The position numbers were made by a program, and so were the translations under genes. Below are positions 17,840 through 26,832 of a stretch of 64,000 nt of DNA, piece after piece (position 1 is the first letter of the stretch; every line of letters starts with the position of its first letter). The notes under the pieces were generated by a model. The model saw only the letters and a list, made by a program, of their open reading frames with translations. It searched no databases and was not told the DNA's origin. The stretch is from an uncultured Halobacteriovorax sp. (lineage in GTDB: Bacteria; Bdellovibrionota; Bacteriovoracia; Bacteriovoracales; Bacteriovoracaceae), in assembly GCA_913061265.1 (NCBI GenBank), contig CAJXVS010000003.1:434001-498000 (forward strand), given 5' to 3'.

Positions 17840-19222
17840 ATGGAAAGATTCAAGAATAAAAAAATACTAATTGTTGGCATCGGTAAAACGGGATTTACTC
17901 TCATTAACTTTTTTAACAAGTTAGAGTGTTTAATTCGCGTAACAGATATAAAGCCAATCTTTGACTTAAACAAAGCTGTTAAAAAACTTAAGAAGATCTC
18001 CCCTGCTCCTGAAATGACTTTTGGTGAACATAGAGAAGATGATTTTCTTGAAGCTGATGTAATCGTTTATTCTTCATCAGTAGAACCCACTCTTCCACAG
18101 TTAGAGTTTGCACGTCAGAATGGTAAAGAAGTTTATAGTGAATTTGGTTTGGCCAATAAACTATGCCGTAAACCAATTATTGCAGTTTGTGGAAGTCAGG
18201 GTAGAACAACCGTCGCCCATATGATTGGTTTTACATTAAAGCTTGATGGTAAAAATGTCTTTGTTGGTGGAACTAGTGAAAGTCCATTTATTGAATATTG
18301 CATGCTTCCGAATCAAGATGAAATTGATTATGTAATTGTTGAAGTATCAGCAATTCAGATGAGAAGCTTACAGAACTTTCATCCTAAATTAGTAGTCTTT
18401 ACAAATATTAGTGAGAAATACCCTGAGAGCCATTTTAGGTCTGTGGGTGAATACATTGAAACTAAGCTTTCAATTATTAAATCACTTTCTCCTGATGATC
18501 TTCTTGTTGTTAACTTTGATACATTAGCGAATAATACTTTTTTTAGAAACGCTAACTGCCAAACATATTGGTATTCAAGAAGAAGCTTCCAAAAGATGGG
18601 AGTTATGAATGAGATCCAAGGAACTCATTTTCATGAGAGAAGAATTCACAGCAATATAAATTATCACTCAGAATTTAAAGTTAATAAGATGAGAATTGTT
18701 GGTCAGGATAATAGAGAGAATCTACTTGCTGCCATCACTGCTTGTAAGGCATTAGATGCTTCAGATAAGGCTATTCAGAGCTGTATTGAGAAGTTTCCAG
18801 GAATTCCTCATAGAATCGAATTCCTTATGGAAAAAAACGGAGTTTCTTTTTATAACGATTCAAAAGCTGAAAAAATGGAAGATATGCTTAAAAGTATCGC
18901 AGCTTTTAAGAATCCGGTAATTCTAGTTGCTGGTGGTAAAGATAATGAAGAGATTGAATTCGAGCCTTATGCAGATGAAATTATCAAGTATGCAAGAGTT
19001 CTCGTTTTGGTCGGTGAGTGTAAAGAGCGTCTGAATAGGGCTCTCGGTGAACATCCTCAGACTTATATCGTAGGTAGCTTCGAAGAATCTGTCTTATTTG
19101 CTTACCAAAAAAGTAGAACCGGAGATACTATACTTCTTTCCCCGGGTAATGGGAGTAGTGACTTTTTCAGAGATTTTGAAGAAAGAGGTAATTACTTTAA
19201 GAAATTAGTCTACCAATTGTAG
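17840..19222 (+). CDS. murD: MurD-like ligase with degenerate catalytic motifs
   Basis: MurD adds D-Glu to UDP-MurNAc-L-Ala. Position (between mraY and ftsW), length (460 residues), the Rossmann-like N-terminus (KILIVGIGKTG) and the order of later landmarks identify the family. Several normally invariant residues differ. The ATP loop is GSQGRTT (118-124), so the P-loop Lys is Arg122. The segment usually written N-x-x-EDH is NISEKY, with Tyr194 where the metal-binding His is expected. The HN motif is replaced by GQDNRENL, NDSKATN is NDSKAEK (339-345), and the C-terminal LSPACAS is LSPGNGS. Glu168 and Lys209 are kept. MurE, MurF and MurC in the same cluster have intact P-loops. It may be a slow or altered MurD, or a non-catalytic paralogue. 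Confidence 0.8.
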   Translation: MERFKNKKILIVGIGKTGFTLINFFNKLECLIRVTDIKPIFDLNKAVKKLKKISPAPEMTFGEHREDDFLEADVIVYSSSVEPTLPQLEFARQNGKEVYSEFGLANKLCRKPIIAVCGSQGRTTVAHMIGFTLKLDGKNVFVGGTSESPFIEYCMLPNQDEIDYVIVEVSAIQMRSLQNFHPKLVVFTNISEKYPESHFRSVGEYIETKLSIIKSLSPDDLLVVNFDTLANNTFFRNANCQTYWYSRRSFQKMGVMNEIQGTHFHERRIHSNINYHSEFKVNKMRIVGQDNRENLLAAITACKALDASDKAIQSCIEKFPGIPHRIEFLMEKNGVSFYNDSKAEKMEDMLKSIAAFKNPVILVAGGKDNEEIEFEPYADEIIKYARVLVLVGECKERLNRALGEHPQTYIVGSFEESVLFAYQKSRTGDTILLSPGNGSSDFFRDFEERGNYFKKLVYQL

Positions 19223-19268
19223 TCAAAATACAACTAGCGGTTTTTACAAGGTTTGTTAAAATAGAACC

Positions 19269-20480
19269 ATGGAAGAATCGCTAGAAGAAATTAATCAAAC
19301 ATCAAAACTTTTTATCATTACGACTCTGATTCTTTCAGTGATTGGAGTCATTATGGTGTACTCCTCTAGTTATATTTTAGCTCAAGAATTATTCGGAAAT
19401 AGTAATTACTATTTCTTCAAACAAGTTACTTTTTTATCTGTTGGAACGTTGATCGCTTTTATTGTTTCAAAAACGAAGATTAGTTTTTGGGTAAAATATA
19501 GTCACTATATTAATTGGTTCTTCGCAGCCCTTTTACTCGCAACATTTTTTCCTGGAATTGGTAAATCCGTTAAAGGTGCAAAGAGATGGATCGACTTAGG
19601 ATTCTTTGGATTTCAACCAGGTGAGTTAGTGAAGTATACAATTTTATTAAGCTCAGTAAGCTTGTTCGATAATTTTGTTATGTTAGATAAAAGAGAAAAG
19701 ATCAATAGAGTTGTAGGTTTATTGGCTCCCCTCTTATTACTTTTATTACAACCCGATTTTGGATCATTTTCAATCTGCCTTATCATTATTGCTTATGCTT
19801 GCTTCTTAAGTGATTTTCCGCGTAAAATTTTCTATTACGGCTTCGGTTTTGCTGTAACTGCCGTGATTCCAATCTTAATTTCACAACCCTATAGAGTTAA
19901 GAGACTGTTCACCTTCTTAGACCCTTGGAAGAATCCACAAACATCAGGGTTTCAAATTATTCAATCCTATTTAGGGTTCGCTAATGGATCGATCTTTGGT
20001 GTCGGACTAGGAAATAGTAATGAGAAATTATTCTATTTACCTGAAGCACATAATGATTTTATCTTTAGTGTTATTGGTGAAGAACTAGGGTTTATAGGGG
20101 TTTCGACTATCGTTATTCTCTTCTTTGCCTTTACTGTGTTTGGGCAGAAGTTAGCGCTGTTAATTTCTAATAGAAAAGAATCAATGGTTATATCTTGTGT
20201 TATCTTTTTGATAACTCTTCAGGCCTCTCTCAATATGGGAGTTGTTTTAGGACTTCTACCTACTAAAGGACTTAATTTACCATTTATAAGCTCTGGTGGT
20301 TCAAGCTTATTAGCGAATGCTTTTGGGATAGGTCTTGTTTTAAGTGCTCTAAATTCTTATAGAAAGAACATGATTTCTCAAAGTTCTTTCTTTCCTAATA
20401 ATCAAACATATGAAAACCCATTAAGTCCAAGCTCTCCCCCAATAGAAAAAAGTTTTTCGGCGAGTAGACTTCCAAGATAA
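19269..20480 (+). CDS. ftsW: Septal peptidoglycan glycosyltransferase FtsW
   Basis: A SEDS-family polymerase that builds septal glycan with FtsI. About ten membrane segments are visible in 403 residues, with the family motifs GAKRWIDLGFFGFQPGE, LLQPDFGS, HNDFIFSVIGEELGF and a C-terminal PFISSGGSSL. The last 35 residues are polar and cytoplasmic. It follows murD after 46 bp and precedes murC by only 11 bp. In most dcw clusters murG lies in this gap; here it is missing. Confidence 0.95.
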   Translation: MEESLEEINQTSKLFIITTLILSVIGVIMVYSSSYILAQELFGNSNYYFFKQVTFLSVGTLIAFIVSKTKISFWVKYSHYINWFFAALLLATFFPGIGKSVKGAKRWIDLGFFGFQPGELVKYTILLSSVSLFDNFVMLDKREKINRVVGLLAPLLLLLLQPDFGSFSICLIIIAYACFLSDFPRKIFYYGFGFAVTAVIPILISQPYRVKRLFTFLDPWKNPQTSGFQIIQSYLGFANGSIFGVGLGNSNEKLFYLPEAHNDFIFSVIGEELGFIGVSTIVILFFAFTVFGQKLALLISNRKESMVISCVIFLITLQASLNMGVVLGLLPTKGLNLPFISSGGSSLLANAFGIGLVLSALNSYRKNMISQSSFFPNNQTYENPLSPSSPPIEKSFSASRLPR

Positions 20481-20491
20481 AGGAGTTAGTT

Positions 20492-21877
20492 TTGTTTAAT
20501 CTAAATGAGGCAGTGAAGGTTCACTTCATTGGTATTGGCGGTATCGGAATGAGCGGTATTGCGGAAATACTACTTAGTCTTGGATATAAAGTATCAGGTT
20601 CAGACATGTCATCATCAGCGAATACTGAAAAGCTTAAAACACTAGGTGCCGAAGTTCATATAGGACACTCTAGGGAAAACCTTGAAGAGGTAACTGTCGT
20701 TGTCTACAGTTCTGCGATTGATGATACCAATCCTGAGTTTAAGCGTGCTTACGAAGAAAATATCCCCATCATGAGACGAGCAGAAATGCTTGCAGAACTT
20801 ATGAGGCTTAAGAAAGGTGTTGCCGTTGCAGGGACTCATGGAAAAACCACTACGACTTCTATACTTGCTACGATCCTTGAAGAGAGTCGGTTCGAACCCA
20901 CTTATGTCATTGGCGGAATCGTAGAAAACCTAGATGGACATGCTAAAGTTGGGAAAGGTGAATTCCTAGTAGCTGAAGCCGATGAGTCTGATGGTTCTTT
21001 CTTGTTATTAAATCCCATTATGTCAGTTATCACGAATATCGACTTTGATCATCTCGACCATTATAAAACCCGTGAAAACCTTATAAAAGCATTTGAAGAG
21101 TTCTCTAACAAAGTTCCTTTCTATGGTTGTTGCGCTTTAAATGTTCATGATGAAATAGTTCTTTCTCTAATACCTAAGATGAAGAAACCACATTTAACTT
21201 TTGGAATCTTAGATGAGGGAGTTAGTGCAAATATTGGAGCAAGGTCTATAACAATGTCACCAGAAGGTGCTGTGTTTGAATTAGTTATTGATGGACGAGA
21301 GTTAGGTCAAGTCAAACTAGGTCTACCCGGAAGACATAATATCCTCAATGCTCTTGGTGCCATAAGTATGGCCTTTGCTATGGGTGTTAAGGAAGAATTG
21401 ATTCTTTCTTCAATCCAAAAATTTAAAGGTGTTGGCCGAAGACTTCAAAAACTTTATAAGAAAGATGACTTTGAGTTAGTTGATGATTATGGACATCACC
21501 CTACTGAAATAAAAACAACGATAAAAACAATGAAAGACACAAGACCAGACAAAGAAGTAGTCGTTTTCTTTGAACCACATAGATATACAAGAACAAGAGA
21601 TTGCTGGAATGAGTTTCTTCATAGTTTTAACGATGCGGATAGGGTTTTTATCGCTCCTATCTATCCAGCGAGTGAAAAAGCTATAGAAGGAATTACTACA
21701 GAAAGACTAATCAAAGATATAAATAAGCTTCATCCTGGGCTTTGTGAGGAAGCACCTTCAATAGAAAAAATAGGTGACCTGATTGAGCCCTTCCTTGATA
21801 AAAAGATAGCATTCTTGTGTTTAGGAGCAGGTGCTATAGGCAGAAAAGCGAAAGAGTGGGCCAGTGGCAGAAAGTAG
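20492..21877 (+). CDS. murC: UDP-MurNAc L-alanine ligase
   Basis: Adds L-Ala to UDP-MurNAc, the first stem-peptide step. The N-terminal FIGIGGIGMSGIAEIL motif, the ATP site GTHGKTTTTS, EADESDGSFL, NIDFDHLDHY, LPGRHNILNALGA, DDYGHHPTEI and FEPHRYTRT are all intact, as is typical of 461-residue MurC. The start is TTG at 20492 with AAGGAG 7 bp upstream, the best ribosome-binding site near it. It overlaps murB by 14 bp. Confidence 0.95.
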   Translation: MFNLNEAVKVHFIGIGGIGMSGIAEILLSLGYKVSGSDMSSSANTEKLKTLGAEVHIGHSRENLEEVTVVVYSSAIDDTNPEFKRAYEENIPIMRRAEMLAELMRLKKGVAVAGTHGKTTTTSILATILEESRFEPTYVIGGIVENLDGHAKVGKGEFLVAEADESDGSFLLLNPIMSVITNIDFDHLDHYKTRENLIKAFEEFSNKVPFYGCCALNVHDEIVLSLIPKMKKPHLTFGILDEGVSANIGARSITMSPEGAVFELVIDGRELGQVKLGLPGRHNILNALGAISMAFAMGVKEELILSSIQKFKGVGRRLQKLYKKDDFELVDDYGHHPTEIKTTIKTMKDTRPDKEVVVFFEPHRYTRTRDCWNEFLHSFNDADRVFIAPIYPASEKAIEGITTERLIKDINKLHPGLCEEAPSIEKIGDLIEPFLDKKIAFLCLGAGAIGRKAKEWASGRK

Positions 21878-22775
21878 ATTAAAAGAACTTTTAAAGCCTT
21901 ATCCTTCTGTTCTTTTAGAAGAAGGCAGAGATCTAACTAAACTATCTACGATGAGACTTAAAGCAATTGGTAACTTGATTACTATTAGCTCTGTCGACGA
22001 TGTTAAGCTTGTTCTTCCTTTACTAAAAAAAGAAAATATAAAGTATAGGCTACTTGGATGGGGAGCAAATCAATTACTACCAAAAGAAAGCAATGTTCCT
22101 TACATAACGTTGGCACTTCCCTTTGATAAAAACTACTTTAGTGAAGTGCGCGAAGAATATGACCTACCGGCTTCTGTCTCACTTTCAATTATGTCCTCTC
22201 ATGCAGTTAAAAATGGCTTAAAAGGATGGGAAGTCTTTACTGGGATACCTGCTTCTCTTGGTGGGGCAATCTTTATGAATGCTGGGACAAATTTAGGAGA
22301 AATTTGTTCAATTGTTAAAGAAGTTACGTTGGTGGATTCTAATGGGAATCTAAAAGTAGAAAAGATAGATGATGATTCTTTTAGTTATAGGAAGAACTAT
22401 TTTGTTAAACCGGGCGATGTCATTGTTAGTGCTAAATTGATTCACCTAGGACAATTACCTGAAATCACAAATCAAATCAAAGAATATTTGGCCTTAAGAA
22501 ATAGAACTCAACCCTTAAAAGAGTCTACTTGCGGATGTATTTTTAAGAACTACAACAAAACTTCTGAGATTTGCCGTGCAGGAATGTTTATAGATATAAT
22601 TGGCTTGAAAGGTTTTACTCATAAAGATATTCAGATTAGTCCAAAGCATGCAAACTTTATGGTAAATCTAGGCGACTCTAACCTAGATGACATTGGTAAA
22701 ACGATAGATATAGTTAAAAAAGAACTTATGCTACAATATGGTGTAGAGTTCGAAACAGAGGTAAAGTTAGAATAA
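21864..22775 (+). CDS. murB: UDP-N-acetylenolpyruvoylglucosamine reductase
   Basis: FAD-dependent reductase that makes UDP-MurNAc. It shows the FAD-binding GIPASLGGAIFMNAG stretch, the YRKNYF motif (usual YR.S.F), the catalytic-region STCGCIFKN with an unusual CGC, and ISPKHANFMVNLG near the C-terminus. The FAD N-terminal domain (LLGWGANQLLP, usually G.GSN.L) is divergent. The start is GTG at 21864, inside the murC end by 14 bp. The one-base overlap with the next gene indicates continued co-translation. Confidence 0.9.
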   Translation: MAESRLKELLKPYPSVLLEEGRDLTKLSTMRLKAIGNLITISSVDDVKLVLPLLKKENIKYRLLGWGANQLLPKESNVPYITLALPFDKNYFSEVREEYDLPASVSLSIMSSHAVKNGLKGWEVFTGIPASLGGAIFMNAGTNLGEICSIVKEVTLVDSNGNLKVEKIDDDSFSYRKNYFVKPGDVIVSAKLIHLGQLPEITNQIKEYLALRNRTQPLKESTCGCIFKNYNKTSEICRAGMFIDIIGLKGFTHKDIQISPKHANFMVNLGDSNLDDIGKTIDIVKKELMLQYGVEFETEVKLE

Positions 22776-23533
22776 TGATAAAAACATTCTTTTTCTTTTT
22801 ATTACTAATACCTTCACTATCGTTTGCGACTAAAGCAGACTTCAAGAGCCTATCTAAAGAAAATAAGTATAAGTATAGAACTAGTTTTGGCACTTGCCCT
22901 TCCCGAACAGCAGGAAGCTTTGCTTTTCAGTTAATGAAGATCTTCGAAGAAGAGAAGTCTTTAAAAAAGCTTAAGGAAAGGATCACTAAAGAAAAACTAG
23001 ATTCTAAGCATTATGTTTCTAGTTATAAGGTTAACTTTAATCCACTTAAGAATTCACTATTTTTAAGCTTTGAATGCCCTAAACCTTTGATGAAGGTCCA
23101 ACTTTATAAAGAGAACGGCTTGGAGTCTTACGAGGCGATTCTTGTTGATACTGGCGAACTAATTGACCCAACTTATGAAGTTCTGCTTAGAAGTGAGAAA
23201 AAGTTAAAAAAGACTCTTCCTTTCTTAGCGTTACCTATTCAAAAAATGGATAAAGGTGTTCAGCTTAGCCTGACAAGTTTAATCAAGAATATGGATCCAA
23301 TTATCTCTAGATCAGTAAGTGAAATGATCCTAAGTGAAGAAAAGAACCTCACAATCATCCTTTCTTTAAGAAACACGCCCTCTAGTGTGTTTTTAGGGAA
23401 AGATAACTGGACTGAAAAAGTCAAGAAAATGGAAAGGGTAGTAAAATACTTGGATAAGAAAAGAAAGATCCCCGCCATTATCAATCTAACCAATTCTAAG
23501 AAAGTGGTTGTCAAGTTTAGCGACAAATTCTAA
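22775..23533 (+). CDS. FtsQ-position protein with signal peptide
   Basis: A 252-residue protein between murB and ftsA, where ftsQ stands in other bacteria. The N-terminus is a short, very hydrophobic segment starting at residue 4 and ending LSFATKA, which looks like a cleavable signal peptide rather than the cytoplasm-anchored segment of FtsQ. The middle (VNFNPLKNSLFLSFECPKPLMKVQL, then a GELIDPTYE turn and LPFLALP) and the end (KKMERVVKYLDKKRKIPAIINLTNSKKVVVKF) resemble the order of strands in the FtsQ beta domain. No direct sequence match to FtsQ can be claimed. If it is FtsQ it would be periplasmic after cleavage, or anchored only by the uncleaved signal. It overlaps murB by 1 bp. Confidence 0.6.
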   Translation: MIKTFFFFLLLIPSLSFATKADFKSLSKENKYKYRTSFGTCPSRTAGSFAFQLMKIFEEEKSLKKLKERITKEKLDSKHYVSSYKVNFNPLKNSLFLSFECPKPLMKVQLYKENGLESYEAILVDTGELIDPTYEVLLRSEKKLKKTLPFLALPIQKMDKGVQLSLTSLIKNMDPIISRSVSEMILSEEKNLTIILSLRNTPSSVFLGKDNWTEKVKKMERVVKYLDKKRKIPAIINLTNSKKVVVKFSDKF

Positions 23534-23536
23534 AAT
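23508..23536 (+). promoter_or_regulatory. Candidate promoter for ftsA-ftsZ
   Basis: TTGTCA (23508-23513), a 17-bp spacer and TAAAAT (23531-23536), at the end of the upstream gene. A further TATAAT at 23571-23576 has no good -35 box. A promoter here would fit the common extra expression of ftsAZ, but this is only a sequence match. Confidence 0.4.
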
Positions 23537-23614
23537 TTTATGTGATGCCTTATAAAATAGATAAGGTTTCTATAATTCAGAATGGACTCTGTTTTGAGCT
23601 GAGAAAGGATTCTC

Positions 23615-24847
23615 ATGAACGAAAAAAGTATTATTGTTGGCCTAGACATAGGCACCACTAAAGTCTGCACCATAGTTGGCTCTAAGAATTCTTTAGGTGA
23701 GCTAGAAATTATTGGTATAGGAACTCACCCTTCACATGGGCTTAAGAAAGGCTCAGTCGTAAACATTGATAAAACTGTTAAATCAATTCAGTGCTCTTTA
23801 GAAGAGGCACGTTTGATGGCTGGTGTAGAAATTCATTCTGCAACAATCGGAATTGCTGGTAGTCATGTTTATAGTTTCAATAGCTCCGGTGTTGTTGCTA
23901 TCAAGGGAAATGAGATAACAGAAGAAGATATCGATAGAGTACTCGAAGCTGCCAAAGCCGTAGTCATTCCAGCAGATAGAGAAATCCTTCACGTTATCCC
24001 TCAAGAGTTTAGAGTCGATAATACTGGTGGAATCAAGAACCCTCTAGGAATGTGCGGAGTTCGTTTAGAGGCTCACGTACATATTGTTACTGGAACAGTT
24101 TCATTAATTCAAAACTTAGTTAAGTGTGTAGAACAAACTGGAGTAGAAGCTGAGAATGTTATTCTTCAGCCAATAGCATCTTCTGAATCTGTTTTAAGCT
24201 CTGAAGAGAAAGACTTGGGTGTCGTTCTTGTTGATATCGGAGGCGGAACAACTGATATCGCCATATGGAAACATGGTAGTCTTATTCATTCACAGATTAT
24301 TCCTGTGGGTGGTAACCATTTTACAAATGACTTAGCCGTTGCTTTGAAAATCCCTCATGATGAAGCAGAAAGAATTAAAATAAATCATGGATGTGTACTT
24401 GCTGAACAATTAAATCAATCGGCACATATTACAGTTCAAGGGATTTCTGGAACACCCTCAAGAGAGGTACCGTTAGGACAAATTGCGGATGTTCTAGGGG
24501 CTAGAGGTGAGGAACTTTTTACATTCATTAAAAATATTATAGCGGACAAAGACTTAAAGAATGAAATTACAGGTGGAGTTGTTCTAACTGGTGGCGGTGC
24601 TTTGATAAAAGGTATGCCAGAGCTAGGAGAATACTCTCTTGAGCATCCTACTAAGATTGGTTATCCAATACCATTTGGTGGAATGACAAATATAATGCAA
24701 AATCCAAAATTCTCAACGGTTCTCGGGTTACTTCTTGAAGCTGCTAGAAGCAGTAGTGGTAGTCCAGTTGAAAACCAATTAGAGAATGTTGATTTGATAA
24801 GTAAATTTAGTGATTCACTAAAATCAGTTTTTAAAGAAATTTTTTAA
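23615..24847 (+). CDS. ftsA: Cell division protein FtsA
   Basis: Actin-like ATPase that tethers FtsZ to the inner membrane. It shows the phosphate-1 motif GLDIGTTKV, the 1C domain, the phosphate-2 [13 protein letters not shown], and the adenosine motif [10 protein letters not shown]. The last 12 residues ([11 protein letters not shown]) form a short amphipathic helix like the FtsA membrane-targeting sequence. The length of 410 is normal. AAAGGA lies a few bases before the ATG. Confidence 0.96.
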   Translation: MNEKSIIVGLDIGTTKVCTIVGSKNSLGELEIIGIGTHPSHGLKKGSVVNIDKTVKSIQCSLEEARLMAGVEIHSATIGIAGSHVYSFNSSGVVAIKGNEITEEDIDRVLEAAKAVVIPADREILHVIPQEFRVDNTGGIKNPLGMCGVRLEAHVHIVTGTVSLIQNLVKCVEQTGVEAENVILQPIASSESVLSSEEKDLGVVLVDIGGGTTDIAIWKHGSLIHSQIIPVGGNHFTNDLAVALKIPHDEAERIKINHGCVLAEQLNQSAHITVQGISGTPSREVPLGQIADVLGARGEELFTFIKNIIADKDLKNEITGGVVLTGGGALIKGMPELGEYSLEHPTKIGYPIPFGGMTNIMQNPKFSTVLGLLLEAARSSSGSPVENQLENVDLISKFSDSLKSVFKEIF

Positions 24848-24860
24848 TAAAGGGGCCCTT

Positions 24861-26237
24861 ATGTTTGAAATAAGTAGTAATGAAGGAGTTGAAATGCAGC
24901 AAGGAGCGAAGATTAGAGTAGTTGGTATCGGCGGTGGCGGTAGTAATGCTGTAAATACCATGATCAAGGCAGGATTAAGTGGAGTTGAATATATCGTATG
25001 TAATACGGACTCTCAGTCGCTTAATGCTAGTTTAGCGCCAACAAAAGTTCAGTTAGGTGCTGACGTAACTAAAGGTTTAGGAGCAGGAGCAAACCCAGAA
25101 GTGGGTAGAAAAGCTGCTTTAGATGAATATGAAAAACTATCAGAGGTCCTAGATGGCGCTGACATGGTTTTTATTACTGCCGGAATGGGTGGTGGAACTG
25201 GTACAGGTGCTGCGCCAGTTGTTGCAAAATTGGCAAAAGAGCTGGGAGCTCTAACAGTTGGTGTTGTAACTAAACCATTCTTATTCGAAGGTAAGAAGAG
25301 ATTTAGACAAGCTGAATCTGGAATTCAAGTCTTAGAGGAAAGTGTTGATTCACTTATTACTATTCCAAATCAAAGACTACTTTATATCGCTGGGGATAGT
25401 TTATCTTTAGTAGATACTTTTAAGAAAGCTGATGAAGTTTTATTAAATGCTGTTAGAGGTATATCTGATCTCATTAATAATACAGGACATATCAATGCTG
25501 ACTTCGCTGATGTTAGTACTGTAATGGCCAATAAGGGTCTATCTCTTATGGGTACGGGGCTTTGCTCTGGACCTGATCGTGCTATTAAAGCTGCTACTGA
25601 AGCAATTAGTTCACCATTACTTGAAGATATTTCAATCGATGGAGCAACGGGTATTATTATTAATATTACTGGTAGTGATACATTAACAATGCACGAAACC
25701 AATGAAGCCGTAACTTTAATTATGGAAGCTGCGGATGACGATGCTGAAATTATCTTTGGTACAGTAATTGATGACACAATGGAAGATGATATTAAAGTTA
25801 CAGTCATAGCGACTGGATTAGGTGGACAAGAAAGAGTTCTTTCAAGACCTCGTACTAATACGATAACTGAAGATACTATTTCAGACATAGCTACTGTTGA
25901 GATGAGCACACCTGAGGTAACTGAAGAAGTTAGAGAAGAAGTCCAACTTATGACTGAAGCTCCGATTGAAAAGATGCAAATGAATGAAAAAGAAGAAGAC
26001 TCTAGTCTAGTAAAGTCTATTAAAGAGGCAGCAACTAGATATGAAGCGAGTAAAGTTGAAAGCACTCCAGCGGCGCCTGTAAAGGAAAGTCGTGATGCTT
26101 CAAGCAATGGTAGAGCTAGATCAATTGCTGAAAAATTAGGGTTTATTAACTTTGATGAAGAAGAGCTTGATACACCATCTTATTTAAGAAGAGATGAAGA
26201 GTTAAGAAAGAAACCAGAACCAACACCAAGAGTGTAA
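24861..26237 (+). CDS. ftsZ: Cell division GTPase FtsZ
   Basis: Tubulin-like GTPase that forms the division ring. It has [13 protein letters not shown], the GTP-binding signature [12 protein letters not shown], the T7-loop NADFADV, and the C-terminal domain to about residue 325. A ~110-residue variable linker rich in Glu, Thr and Ser follows. The conserved C-terminal peptide (DTPSYLRR) is followed by 15 more residues, a slightly long tail. AAGGGG precedes the ATG. It is the last gene of the dcw cluster and is followed by a hairpin terminator. Confidence 0.97.
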   Translation: MFEISSNEGVEMQQGAKIRVVGIGGGGSNAVNTMIKAGLSGVEYIVCNTDSQSLNASLAPTKVQLGADVTKGLGAGANPEVGRKAALDEYEKLSEVLDGADMVFITAGMGGGTGTGAAPVVAKLAKELGALTVGVVTKPFLFEGKKRFRQAESGIQVLEESVDSLITIPNQRLLYIAGDSLSLVDTFKKADEVLLNAVRGISDLINNTGHINADFADVSTVMANKGLSLMGTGLCSGPDRAIKAATEAISSPLLEDISIDGATGIIINITGSDTLTMHETNEAVTLIMEAADDDAEIIFGTVIDDTMEDDIKVTVIATGLGGQERVLSRPRTNTITEDTISDIATVEMSTPEVTEEVREEVQLMTEAPIEKMQMNEKEEDSSLVKSIKEAATRYEASKVESTPAAPVKESRDASSNGRARSIAEKLGFINFDEEELDTPSYLRRDEELRKKPEPTPRV

Positions 26238-26244
26238 TAAATAT

Positions 26245-26278
26245 CTAGGGCAGCGAAAGTTGCCCTAGTTTATTTTTA
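26245..26278 (+). terminator. Hairpin terminator after ftsZ
   Basis: CTAGGGCA (26245-26252) pairs with TGCCCTAG (26261-26268) around a GCGAAAGT loop, followed by a T-rich tract TTTATTTTT. On the minus strand the same stem is followed by a mixed T/A tract, so it may also serve the convergent gene, whose stop codon lies at 26265-26267 inside the stem. Confidence 0.8.
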
Positions 26279-26801
26279 CTATCTTATCTTTAAGATAGTC
26301 TTCATCTTGAGATCGAACATATAACATTACATAAGATTCAATATGATCACCTTCAAAATTAATTTTGTAGTGTGTAACAATATAGGTTGGGGTCTTCTCC
26401 GTTTTCCATTGTTCTTTTTTGAAATTATAAATATACATTGCTGCTTCAGGGTCACTAGGTGTAGTTCTTATATTAGTAATTCCTACCCATTTATTCTCGG
26501 AAACCAATTTTAAATGCTCGGGACAAAAGTTAACACCCTCCCAGTCTCTTAAACATGTCTCACAAAACCCCTTCTCACAAATGGCACAGGAGCCTTTACT
26601 TGCCTCGTTTGAGTGGTTCTCACAATAAGAGTGCTCTGTGCTTAAAACTTCTTCCGCCTTATGAGTATCTAGAGCCTGATCTTGAGAAGATGAATTCTTA
26701 GATTTTAGATAGAGATATACGACTACACCACTAAGAATTCCTATAAAGAGAAAAGAGAAGGCCAGTAGAATAAGAAATACGAGTTCATTTGAGTTGTTCA
26801 T
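26265..26801 (-). CDS. Membrane-anchored B-box-like zinc protein
   Basis: A 178-residue protein of unknown function. One membrane segment lies at ~8-30, followed by a polar linker. A Cys/His cluster (CENHSNEASKGSCAICEKGF, then CETC and FCPEH) has the spacing C-x2-H, C-x2-C, C-x2-C, C-x2-H, like a B-box type zinc finger. The C-terminal ~75 residues (from NKWVGITNI) are probably a small alpha/beta domain that may resemble DUF2007-like signalling domains, though this is only a guess from layout. The topology is probably N-out with the zinc part in the cytoplasm. It lies 37 bp downstream of the gap shared with RNase J, on the same strand as that gene. Confidence 0.55.
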   Translation of the reverse strand: MNNSNELVFLILLAFSFLFIGILSGVVVYLYLKSKNSSSQDQALDTHKAEEVLSTEHSYCENHSNEASKGSCAICEKGFCETCLRDWEGVNFCPEHLKLVSENKWVGITNIRTTPSDPEAAMYIYNFKKEQWKTEKTPTYIVTHYKINFEGDHIESYVMLYVRSQDEDYLKDKIVKIN

Positions 26802-26832
26802 GTATTTATCTTATCGGAAAAGTAAAAATTTA

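Noticed and set aside
25382-26107. 241-residue minus-strand frame inside ftsZ
   Set aside because: It is antisense to the conserved ftsZ coding sequence, is very rich in Ser and Ile as expected of a shadow frame, and has no start signal.
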